Both the position numbers and the translations under genes were made by a program. Positions 1 through 6,168 of a DNA stretch of 7,826 nt are shown here, one piece after another. The stretch is from Vulcanisaeta sp. UBA163 (GTDB taxonomy: Archaea > Thermoproteota > Thermoprotei > Thermoproteales > Thermocladiaceae): NCBI GenBank assembly GCA_002496475.1, contig DAJV01000134.1, positions 1 to 7,826 on the forward strand, read 5' to 3'. The notes beneath the pieces are model-generated. The model saw only the letters and a program-made list of their open reading frames with translations, was not told the DNA's origin and ran no database searches. Each line of letters begins with the position of its first letter. Positions within the stretch are counted from its first letter, which is position 1.

Positions 1-111
1 CAGGGCTAAGGTGGATTATTTCTATATTATGGGGATTGTTTAACTATGGGTATTGGTGGGTAGGCTTGGGGGTATGGTATTAAGGTGTGTGATGTGATTG
101 AGTGCAATGCG

Positions 112-255
112 TCACGTGCTTGTGCTTATCACGGTGTTTAAATGAAACCTAGAGGTGTTATTAACCATCCCTAGTGCCTTGAATACGCCCAGGACTACCA
201 CGGGCAGGATTATTGAGAGAGTAAAAAAGTCACCATACAACGAAGTAGCACCCAT
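112..255 (-). CDS. Possible small single-helix membrane protein or gene remnant
   Basis: This is a 47-residue frame from ATG (complement of 253-255) to TGA (complement of 112-114). Residues 9-30 form one hydrophobic stretch (FFTLSIILPVVVLGVFKALG), followed by a short polar tail. The same frame stays open upstream of the ATG to about position 291 with protein-like composition, so the piece may be the decayed end of a longer membrane protein. No good ribosome site precedes the ATG, and I recognise no family. It lies opposite the upstream side of the ATPase operon, pointing away from it. Chance is a real alternative at this length. Confidence 0.22.
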   Translation of the reverse strand: MGATSLYGDFFTLSIILPVVVLGVFKALGMVNNTSRFHLNTVISTST

Positions 256-308
256 CAAAGGAACGTAACCCCTGAAACCTCGAAGAGCCAGTTATTTTGT
301 TTGTTTTC

Positions 309-316
309 TTAATTAA
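309..316 (+). promoter_or_regulatory. Likely TATA box of the ATPase-NurA operon
   Basis: TTAATTAA is centred about 29 bases before the ATG at 342. An archaeal TATA box sits about 26 bases before the transcription start, so transcription would begin at roughly 337-341. The mRNA would then be leaderless or nearly so. This fits the lack of any Shine-Dalgarno-like sequence before the ATG at 342 and the usual crenarchaeal pattern for the first gene of an operon. A T-rich run lies just upstream. Confidence 0.5.
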
Positions 317-341
317 TGACTCGCAGTAGCAATCATTGATA

Positions 342-3300
342 ATGTATAGTAAGTTTGGGTTTATTGATAGGCCGTTGAACCCGAGTGGAGTTCCGCCAAT
401 TGAGCGTAGGTACTTGCCGGTGGGTTTTGAGAATGAGCTTGAGAGGGTTAAGACTGCAATCAATGCTTTCCTCAGGGGTAGTGATAATATTGCAATTGTG
501 ATTGTTGGTCAGTATGGTTGGGGAAAGAGTGAGTTGCTTGATGCTGTTGAGGCTGTGGCTCAGGGACTTGGGCTTAAGGTCCTTAGGCTTCCGCTTACTT
601 TTGGCCTTGATATTAATGTGGTCATTAACTCACTGCTTAAGTCACGTGGTAGTTCTAGCGAGCCGTTGCTCGTGCTTATTGATGAGGCTGATGAGGTTAG
701 TAGAGCTGTTGAGCTCAGTAATGCCCTTAGCCCTGGTGATGCGGGTAAGGTTAGGGACTTGGTCATTAGGCTTGGTTCACTGATTAGGGCTTTGATTGAA
801 CCTAGGAATTACAGGGATGTTCTCGGCATTGATCCTATGAGGCTTGGTAGGGTCATGATGGTCCTAGCCTTCACGCCGCAGCTTTACTACAATATTCTCA
901 AGAACATGGTACCTGACGTATTCGATATAACAAGGGGTAGGGTGTATATGGAGGTCGTGCTTGATGAGAGAATGCCTCTATGGCTCTATGAGGCAATGCT
1001 AGTACAGCGCTTCAATGCATACTCCACAGACGAGAGACTTGATCTCATTAAGAAGGGCCTAGTCAATGGGCTTCATCCACTGAGGCGTGAATACTTGGCG
1101 ACACTCTATGAGTTGGTGGCTAATACTGAGGGTGGTAAGGCATCACCGAGGGCCTTGGTTAAGTTCACGTCTAAGCTCCTGGACATAGTTGTGGAGAGGG
1201 GTAGGGAGCTTGATCAGGAGGTCTTTGAAGAGTTTGTGAGAAGTGAGGTTGCCAGTGGTGAGTTGAAGGCGTACCTTGACGTGATTAATGAGGGGCCTAA
1301 TGATGAGAGGGGTTTCCGGGTTTTCAGGGCATTACTATTGTCCGGTGTTCCTAGGGGTATCAATGACTTGAGTTCGGAGCTTGGGTTTGATGTGACTTCC
1401 TATATAAATGCAATGAATAAGGCGGGGCTTGTTGAGGAGGTGCAAGTGGCTAGGTTTAGGCTGGATGGTAATGGATTAAGTAGGGTTAATAATGAATTAA
1501 TCAGATTGGGGTTAGCACCAATTGAGGGTGGTTTGAGGGATGTATCGATAAGTTACGGTTCGTACTATACCGCATATGAGGGTGAACCAGTGATCTACGT
1601 TGTTTTTCCAAGTGATGCTAAGGTTTCAACTGCCGTAGGTATCACCAGGGCGTATCAAGTGTCTCCTAGGCTACACAGGATCCTTGTGTTCGGTAAGGAG
1701 CCTGAGGAGATTATTAGGGCTAAAGAGGAGGTTAGTAAGGCCATTGGTATTGTTAATGCCTTCCGTGAGGACTTGGCCATGGAGGTCGTTAAGGCCGCAA
1801 TTGACTCCCAGGTAATGCTTTACCCAGAGTCAGGTGCATGGTTTGGTGTTGTTGAGGATCCACTTGATGCTAGGATTGGCATTATCGTGAATGTTGATGG
1901 TGAATTTGACCAATTTACCAAGCTGTTAAGCAAGGTTGTGAGTGAGGGCGTAATATCCATTAATGGGCAGGAAAGAATAATTGACGCATTGTTAGTTATC
2001 GTGCTCTCAAGGACGCACCTCACTAATGATATTGTGAGAAGAGTCGTTGATTCAGTTAGCAGGTTGTCCTGGAAGCTGGTGCTCGGCCCTGTAACTGACT
2101 TCACCTACTTCTCTGTATTTGGCTCCGATAAGATTGATGAACTTAGGTCTATAGTGATTGGCTCGAGGCTCGAGAGATTGGATAGGGTTCCTAGGGAGTA
2201 CTTGGTATTCCTCGAGAGACTTAATGACTATAGGGATGAGGTATTGGCATTTAGGGATAGGGTCAGGCAAAGGGTTCTTCAGTATACAATGGCCATTAAG
2301 CGTGGTGCCAAGGAGTCTAGGGACACAGTGATTAGGCGGATAGTTGAGGCTTGGGTAAGGGGTGAAAGCCTTGAGGATCAACCTGAGGTTTTTAGGGACG
2401 AGAACGGTAAAGCGGGGATTAGCGCCGTTGAGCTGAGCTTCATAAATTACCTCAAGTCCTTAGGTAAGCAGAGCTTCACGACTAAGGAACTCGAATACCT
2501 AATAAGGAGGTTATACCCAACGCATTTATGGAGGGAGTTCAGGGAAAACGACTTGGTTAAGTTGCTTAGCCTTAGGGGTTTACTGTTGCCCATCAATAAT
2601 GACTTAACTGAATACGTACCCTATACCCCTGAGCTTGTACCACGGGTACTGAATGTACTTGGTAATTACCTGAATAGGCTTAACGAGACCCTTTATAAGC
2701 CACTATCGATAAGCGTTGATGAGTTGAAAATAAGCATTGAAGTTAAGCCTGGTATTAATATCCAGGGAAGCGATTGCGAAAAGTCACTGGCAGTACTTAA
2801 GGCTGTCCCGGAAACATCAAGTGAGTTCCTAAGAAGGTACTCAATACTCATGTTATGTGTTGATAAGCTGGAGAATGAAGTTGAGCAGAAACTTGGGGAG
2901 TTGAATAATGAATTAGCATTGCTATCGTCAACCTTAAACAACACCATTAAGGATGCAATGAACAAGCTCAATACCGCTAGAAACATTGATGAGTACCTGC
3001 CAGGCCTATCTACGGAGGTGGGGGCAAGAATCAATAACCTAGTCGAGAGAATTAAGGCATATCTGGCGAGGATCAGTGGCCTAGAGCTGGAAAGCATTAA
3101 GGAGAGTTTGCCAACCATACTTGAGACCATAAACTCAGAGGTTAATGACCTAGCCAACCTAGTAACCATGCTAAGAGGTATTGAGGATAAAATTAAGGAG
3201 TATGCGGAACTGACAAGCATTCTTGGTAATGCATCAGTTATAACTGGTATTGAGACTATTTCGATGAGTATCGATGATTTTGCAAATGATCTATTACTAT

Positions 3301-3764
3301 TAGTAAGACTCGGCACCCTAAATGCCCTAGGCAATTACTTGAATGAGATAACGCAGGTCACTGAGACTAGGCGCAAGGAACTCAGTGATGTCTTAAGTAA
3401 CGTCAATGCATTAATTGATAAGTATATAAAAATAACAGCATGGTTAAAGAAGAGAACCAATAACAAATTGGTGAGTAAATTATTGAGTGAGGGCGTTTCT
3501 GAAATGCCGAGGCCGTCACCGACATTTGATAATGCCAAGTACATAATTGATGCGATAAGAGGTGTGAATAAGGCCATTGAGAGTATCAGTAAGGAACTCA
3601 ATATACCAAGAGAGTTACTAACAAAAATAGCGTCCCTGGGGCCTAACGTGGGTATTGATGAGGAGGATATTGCCAAGGAATTCAATATGGACATTTCTAT
3701 GGTTAATAAGTACCTAGAGAGTATGTGGAGGGCTGGATTAATTGATAGAAAGTATGTCACATGA
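342..3764 (+). CDS. Large AAA+/Orc-like P-loop ATPase with winged-helix and coiled-coil regions
   Basis: The protein has 1140 residues from the ATG at 342; a TTG two codons upstream (336) is also in frame, but the ATG fits the promoter spacing better. Visible from the N terminus are Walker A GQYGWGKS at about 56-63, Walker B LLVLIDEAD at about 109-117 with D114 and E115, a sensor-1-like FTP around T178, and a sensor-2-like SPRAL with R270. A winged-helix-like segment follows at about 326-375, then a mixed alpha/beta region (402-600), a basic helical stretch (about 600-690), a second helix-turn-helix-like segment (about 695-750), a long helical, probably coiled-coil region (about 830-1040), and a C-terminal winged-helix-like end (about 1088-1140). 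An N-terminal P-loop in an Orc/Cdc6- or STAND-like setting followed by a very long extension recalls BREX BrxC/PglY-type ATPases, but I cannot assign that family. It is not HerA: that family is about half the length and has a different core. It is not SMC/Rad50: there is no C-terminal Walker B. It heads a tight operon with a NurA nuclease, so it probably loads, moves or gates DNA for that nuclease (inference). Confidence 0.9.
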   Translation: MYSKFGFIDRPLNPSGVPPIERRYLPVGFENELERVKTAINAFLRGSDNIAIVIVGQYGWGKSELLDAVEAVAQGLGLKVLRLPLTFGLDINVVINSLLKSRGSSSEPLLVLIDEADEVSRAVELSNALSPGDAGKVRDLVIRLGSLIRALIEPRNYRDVLGIDPMRLGRVMMVLAFTPQLYYNILKNMVPDVFDITRGRVYMEVVLDERMPLWLYEAMLVQRFNAYSTDERLDLIKKGLVNGLHPLRREYLATLYELVANTEGGKASPRALVKFTSKLLDIVVERGRELDQEVFEEFVRSEVASGELKAYLDVINEGPNDERGFRVFRALLLSGVPRGINDLSSELGFDVTSYINAMNKAGLVEEVQVARFRLDGNGLSRVNNELIRLGLAPIEGGLRDVSISYGSYYTAYEGEPVIYVVFPSDAKVSTAVGITRAYQVSPRLHRILVFGKEPEEIIRAKEEVSKAIGIVNAFREDLAMEVVKAAIDSQVMLYPESGAWFGVVEDPLDARIGIIVNVDGEFDQFTKLLSKVVSEGVISINGQERIIDALLVIVLSRTHLTNDIVRRVVDSVSRLSWKLVLGPVTDFTYFSVFGSDKIDELRSIVIGSRLERLDRVPREYLVFLERLNDYRDEVLAFRDRVRQRVLQYTMAIKRGAKESRDTVIRRIVEAWVRGESLEDQPEVFRDENGKAGISAVELSFINYLKSLGKQSFTTKELEYLIRRLYPTHLWREFRENDLVKLLSLRGLLLPINNDLTEYVPYTPELVPRVLNVLGNYLNRLNETLYKPLSISVDELKISIEVKPGINIQGSDCEKSLAVLKAVPETSSEFLRRYSILMLCVDKLENEVEQKLGELNNELALLSSTLNNTIKDAMNKLNTARNIDEYLPGLSTEVGARINNLVERIKAYLARISGLELESIKESLPTILETINSEVNDLANLVTMLRGIEDKIKEYAELTSILGNASVITGIETISMSIDDFANDLLLLVRLGTLNALGNYLNEITQVTETRRKELSDVLSNVNALIDKYIKITAWLKKRTNNKLVSKLLSEGVSEMPRPSPTFDNAKYIIDAIRGVNKAIESISKELNIPRELLTKIASLGPNVGIDEEDIAKEFNMDISMVNKYLESMWRAGLIDRKYVT

Positions 3765-3770
3765 GGTGAT
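3763..3770 (+). promoter_or_regulatory. Strong ribosome binding site deciding the start at 3775
   Basis: GAGGTGAT matches eight bases of the complement of the 16S rRNA 3' end and lies four bases before the ATG at 3775. It overlaps the stop codon of the ATPase gene. It argues against the in-frame upstream starts TTG 3742, ATG 3754 and GTG 3766, all of which precede or overlap it. Confidence 0.75.
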
Positions 3771-3774
3771 TAGC

Positions 3775-4431
3775 ATGAGAATAACTATACTTGGTATGGA
3801 AAGAAATTGCATGGGTAGTAGTGTACTCAGTTGTAATGGTGATATTAATAATGCAACTGTAATAATTGACTTAAGTGGCGGTCTCAAGAACCTGGACATA
3901 AGGGCTCAATTAATAATAACGCAGAGACCGGAGTCTTTTGTTTCCATTAAGAGGCGCGTCATTGGTGAGGTGATTGTTGGGAACACGGTGTTAAGGACGT
4001 TAATAGGTCTTGGGGAGCTCAGTGGGGATGCCGTTATTAAGGGTACCAAGGGCGAGACCTTCGGTGTTTTACTAAACGGTAAGGTAATATTATTTGCAAG
4101 GCCATTGCTTATTTATCTGCTTCATGATCCGGAACCACTAATGAATGAGGTAAAACTGCTACTAAATAGTACCCAGTCTAGTGTTAGTGTTGATGATGTG
4201 GTTAAGGAACTCGTTTCGATGGTAATATCGGAGAGACGTAGTAAGAAGGTTTCACGAACATTGGCGTATCTGGAGGAATTCCTTCAAGATGGTGATGCGA
4301 GTAGATTGCCGCCTTACATACTTGATGCCTTGGCTAGTGTGGGTGCTGTTCAGGGTGATAGTGTTAATAGGAAATTGATTGAGAGAATAATCAGTGAGGT
4401 GAGGGCTAGGGTGTATCCAAGGAGGAGTTGA
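3775..4431 (+). CDS. Unrecognised 218-residue protein between the ATPase and NurA genes
   Basis: I do not recognise a family. From the ATG at 3775 the protein has 218 residues. Residues 1 to about 105 look beta-rich, with alternating hydrophobic strands, two cysteines near the start (C12 and C20), and a GEVIVGN turn that suggests a small barrel or sandwich. Residues from about 110 to 218 look helical and charged, ending in a basic tail (RARVYPRRS). There is no signal peptide, membrane segment or obvious catalytic motif. It starts 10 bases after the ATPase stop and ends one base before the NurA start codon, so its product probably belongs to the same complex, perhaps as an adaptor. A distant resemblance to the HAS barrel found at the N terminus of HerA is possible but is only a guess. 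Confidence 0.85.
   Translation: MRITILGMERNCMGSSVLSCNGDINNATVIIDLSGGLKNLDIRAQLIITQRPESFVSIKRRVIGEVIVGNTVLRTLIGLGELSGDAVIKGTKGETFGVLLNGKVILFARPLLIYLLHDPEPLMNEVKLLLNSTQSSVSVDDVVKELVSMVISERRSKKVSRTLAYLEEFLQDGDASRLPPYILDALASVGAVQGDSVNRKLIERIISEVRARVYPRRS
4421..4425 (+). promoter_or_regulatory. Ribosome binding site of the NurA gene
   Basis: GGAGG lies seven bases before the ATG at 4433, inside the last codons of the preceding gene. It confirms the ATG at 4433 as the start and suggests coupled translation of the two genes. Confidence 0.7.
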
Positions 4432-4432
4432 A

Positions 4433-5356
4433 ATGTTTAATGACGTAGTAATAAACATGCTGGAGCTCATTGAAACGAGGATAACCCAAATGAGAGATAA
4501 GGCAATTGATTTACTTAATGATGCTAATAACTTCATGAAATATGTATCAGAGGTCGCCCCAAGTAGGGAACCTGTTAAGTTCATGGCCGTGGACTCAGGC
4601 TTCACCGAAGTAACATACCTAGGCTTTAGAATAGCCGTTATTAATGTGGTAATGCTTGTGAATGCTGATGGTAAAGGTCGCATACTAAACAGATTTGAGG
4701 CGCTGCTTGGCGTTTCAGGCGATGAGTTGGAGAAAATGGCGCTGGATATGGAAGCTAAACATGCGCTGGATGTGTCAAGTTCATTCCCAATAGATGTGGT
4801 ACTACTTGATGGTGCTATAATTGGGAGGAATCATGTGAGTAGGTTCAACGTACCAGTACTTGCCCATGTCAAGGATGTAAAGAGCAACAGGTATTTGCAG
4901 GGAATAGTCGATACGGAGTTTAAGAATTATGTTAACAGGGCATTGCAAATAATGGAGGAACCATTAATAATACATGTTATAATGGAAACCTATAGAACTA
5001 GGAATAAAGCCTCTGTTGCATTAATGACGAAACCGTACATAGTGGGTAGGGTAAGTGAAAGAGATGTGTATGGCTTCTATGTTCAATACCTACCAGCCAC
5101 ATTACCAATATATACGGAGTACATGGGCAACCCAAGCAACATACAACAGGTAATATCATGCATGATTCCACTATCAACAATGCCAAGGTTAGGATACCCA
5201 GCCCCACTATATATAGTTGACAGAATAGCAAGGGTAAACGCAAGTCTTAAGGGCGTGGTAAGGCTCATCATGGAAAAACTAGGTGGCAATGCCCTAAATG
5301 AGCTAAGGGGCATGTACCTAAAAATGGGGCTAAATGAATATGTGAAAAATAAGTAA
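4433..5356 (+). CDS. nurA: NurA-domain nuclease
   Basis: The protein has 307 residues, close to the usual size for NurA. NurA proteins are Mn-dependent nucleases with an RNase H-like fold that work as dimers with single-strand endonuclease and 5'-3' exonuclease activity, normally with the HerA pump in DNA end resection. Visible family marks are motif I AVDSG at 52-56 with D54, a candidate motif II glutamate (E107 in LDMEAKHAL), VVLLDGAII at 122-130 with D126, LAHVKD at 143-148, the YGFYVQYLP strand at about 213-221 with PIYTEYMGN at about 225-233, and GYPAPLYIVDRIARV at 254-268. The acidic triad therefore appears complete. Motif I reads DSG rather than the common DGS. Residues 1-40 are an alpha-helical lead-in. 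The gene is last in the operon, one base after the orphan gene. No herA-like gene lies in the window; the ATPase here is of another type. The symbol denotes the family and does not imply that this is the genome's main HerA partner. Confidence 0.85.
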   Translation: MFNDVVINMLELIETRITQMRDKAIDLLNDANNFMKYVSEVAPSREPVKFMAVDSGFTEVTYLGFRIAVINVVMLVNADGKGRILNRFEALLGVSGDELEKMALDMEAKHALDVSSSFPIDVVLLDGAIIGRNHVSRFNVPVLAHVKDVKSNRYLQGIVDTEFKNYVNRALQIMEEPLIIHVIMETYRTRNKASVALMTKPYIVGRVSERDVYGFYVQYLPATLPIYTEYMGNPSNIQQVISCMIPLSTMPRLGYPAPLYIVDRIARVNASLKGVVRLIMEKLGGNALNELRGMYLKMGLNEYVKNK

Positions 5357-5368
5357 CGTACTCAGTCA

Positions 5369-5771
5369 ATGATGAGCTTTATTATTGTCTATTTATTATG
5401 GACTTTATTGAGGTTTGCGATCATTAATTCCATTATGATTCATAGCAAAATCAAGAGGAGGGAAAGAGTAAGTCTCATGATTATCCCAATGAGGCCTATT
5501 TAGGTATAGGGATGCAGGTAAGGGCGTTAATTCATCCCGGGTTCAATTCATCATTCCGGTGGTCAGTAGCATCCTTTACCTAATCATCAAGGTCTTTGTT
5601 CATACCTGATTAATAATTATTTCGTCGTTGCAAAATAGGGAGGATTACGTATATATTGATAACGAAATTAGGCAAATAAGTAAAAGGGCATGCTTGTTCA
5701 TGATCGAGGATTACATAGTTCACCATAAAGAACCTAGTTCTAAGCGTTTCATTGTAATGACCATTAAATAA
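5369..5771 (+). pseudogene. Possible decayed gene in several frame pieces
   Basis: Three protein-like pieces follow one another on the plus strand. Piece one runs from ATG 5369 to TAG 5501-5503 (44 residues: one hydrophobic helix, then KIKRRER and a short tail). Piece two is in another frame, from about 5490 to the TGA at 5607-5609, with a hydrophobic stretch FIIPVVSSILYLIIKVFV. Piece three is in the same frame as piece two directly after that TGA and runs to TAA 5769-5771; from TTG 5628 it has 47 residues, charged and well mixed (QNREDYVYIDNEIRQ to MTIK). One frameshift and one stop would thus join them into a protein of about 130 residues. I recognise no family. Alternatives are independent small proteins or chance frames in AT-rich spacer DNA. 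Confidence 0.25.
5377..5395 (+). terminator. T-rich candidate terminator after the NurA gene
   Basis: The stretch CTTTATTATTGTCTATTTA begins about 20 bases after the NurA stop codon. Crenarchaeal transcription commonly ends at T-rich runs without a hairpin, so this is a plausible end for the first operon. The run is interrupted by other bases and could equally be ordinary AT-rich spacer. Confidence 0.25.
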
Positions 5772-5775
5772 ATAA
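5764..5775 (+). promoter_or_regulatory. Likely TATA box of the Cys-rich/membrane protein operon
   Basis: TTAAATAAATAA is centred about 31 bases before the ATG at 5801, which puts transcription start near 5794-5798 and leaves a leader of only a few bases. No properly spaced ribosome site precedes the ATG; AGGGG at 5793-5797 lies too close. This is the same pattern as at the head of the first operon. Confidence 0.5.
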
Positions 5776-5800
5776 ACCAAGAGGTATTGCTTAGGGGCAA

Positions 5801-6166
5801 ATGTTGATTTATATTGTTAGGGCTATGGATGATTTCAGGAGGTGTCTAGCTGTTTATGATGAGTTTGAGTGCTCGGTTTACCTTAATAGGACATACGGCA
5901 CCTGGTTCATTAGGCTTGGTAATGATGAGGCCAATGCAATTCTTAACGAGGCCTCCAGGGTATGCACACAGATGGAGGGTAGCTTCCTCTATTGCATATT
6001 CTGCGTCGGTTCTCAGTGCAATATGGAACCCTCCGGGTCTACGGTTAAGTATATCATTGAGTGCCTTGATAAGTTAGGCATTAGGCAGGATGTAAAGGAT
6101 GCCCTGAGAAATATGCTTAATAAGGCAGTGGAGGTTAATACAGAGATCGCGTGTTCAGGTGAGTGA
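5801..6166 (+). CDS. Small cysteine-rich protein of unknown function
   Basis: The protein has 121 residues and I recognise no family. It holds eight cysteines at positions 15, 24, 55, 65, 68, 73, 88 and 118. C65, C68 and C73 form a C-x2-C-x4-C cluster. Such a density could bind a metal or iron-sulfur centre, or form disulfides, which are common in intracellular proteins of hyperthermophilic crenarchaea; the spacing does not settle which. The remainder is predicted helical with a charged C-terminal third. No signal peptide is clear, although the first seven residues are hydrophobic. The start at 5801 fits the promoter; an alternative ATG at 5825 would remove eight residues. The next gene starts two bases after its stop, so the two are almost certainly co-transcribed and probably act together at the membrane (inference). 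Confidence 0.75.
   Translation: MLIYIVRAMDDFRRCLAVYDEFECSVYLNRTYGTWFIRLGNDEANAILNEASRVCTQMEGSFLYCIFCVGSQCNMEPSGSTVKYIIECLDKLGIRQDVKDALRNMLNKAVEVNTEIACSGE
6157..6162 (+). promoter_or_regulatory. Ribosome binding site deciding the start at 6169
   Basis: AGGTGA lies six bases before the ATG at 6169, inside the end of the preceding gene. It favours this ATG over the in-frame GTG at 6163, which directly abuts the site. Confidence 0.6.
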
Positions 6167-6168
6167 TC

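Larger units (their letters stand above)
1..341. other. Upstream region without a convincing gene
   Basis: No gene can be assigned with confidence. At the left edge two plus-strand frames are open from outside: one stops at 41-43 after 13 codons in ordinary codons for this genome, the other at 81-83 and reads as a Trp/Tyr-rich hydrophobic tail. Either could be the 3' end of an upstream gene, and the sequence does not decide between them. A 47-codon minus-strand frame (112-255) is listed separately. Positions 292-310 are T-rich and could help end transcription arriving from the left. The AT-rich box at 309-316 looks like the promoter of the operon. I found no tRNA, C/D-box pair or long repeat here. 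Confidence 0.5.
5357..5800. other. Spacer with scraps of reading frame, no intact gene
   Basis: No gene longer than about 50 codons fits here. The stretch contains a T-rich segment just after the NurA gene (5377-5395), a short imperfect direct repeat (AATTCATC at 5529-5536 and again at 5545-5552), the protein-like frame pieces described separately, and the promoter of the next operon at its right end. A tRNA-like GGGTTCAATTC occurs at 5539-5549, but no tRNA can be folded around it. Confidence 0.55.

Noticed and set aside
187..203. GCCC and GGGC arms that could form a hairpin terminator
   Set aside because: The stem is only four base pairs with an 11-base loop and no T-run follows. Archaeal termination does not rely on such hairpins.
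230..463. Minus-strand open frame of 77 codons crossing the ATPase start
   Set aside because: It would cover the operon promoter and the first codons of the ATPase gene, and its sequence shows no domain or continuous helix. It is taken as chance.
1820..2381. Minus-strand open frames of 94 and 109 codons
   Set aside because: Both are antisense to the central ATPase region, with no protein-family features. The plus-strand reading is clearly the real gene.
2693..3760. Two long minus-strand open frames in the same phase, separated by one stop codon
   Set aside because: They lie wholly antisense to the ATPase coiled-coil region. Their Ser/Leu-rich composition is what the complement of that helical coding sequence would give, and no ribosome site or family motif supports them.
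342..3764. SMC/Rad50 identity for the large ATPase because of its coiled coil
   Set aside because: Both Walker motifs lie within the first 120 residues, and the C-terminal end is winged-helix-like with no second ATPase half or zinc hook.
3742..3774. Longer form of the middle operon gene starting at TTG 3742, ATG 3754 or GTG 3766
   Set aside because: These starts overlap the end of the ATPase gene and lie before or within the strong GAGGTGAT site, which points to the ATG at 3775.
5369..5375. ATGATGA resembling a C box of a C/D guide RNA
   Set aside because: No CTGA D box follows at a suitable distance and there is no internal C'/D' pair.
5539..5552. GGGTTCAATTC resembling a tRNA T-loop, as in a tRNA gene fragment or attachment site
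   Set aside because: The bases after it (CATCA) do not pair with the preceding CCGGG, there is no acceptor stem or anticodon arm around it, and no CCA end. It looks like a chance match.
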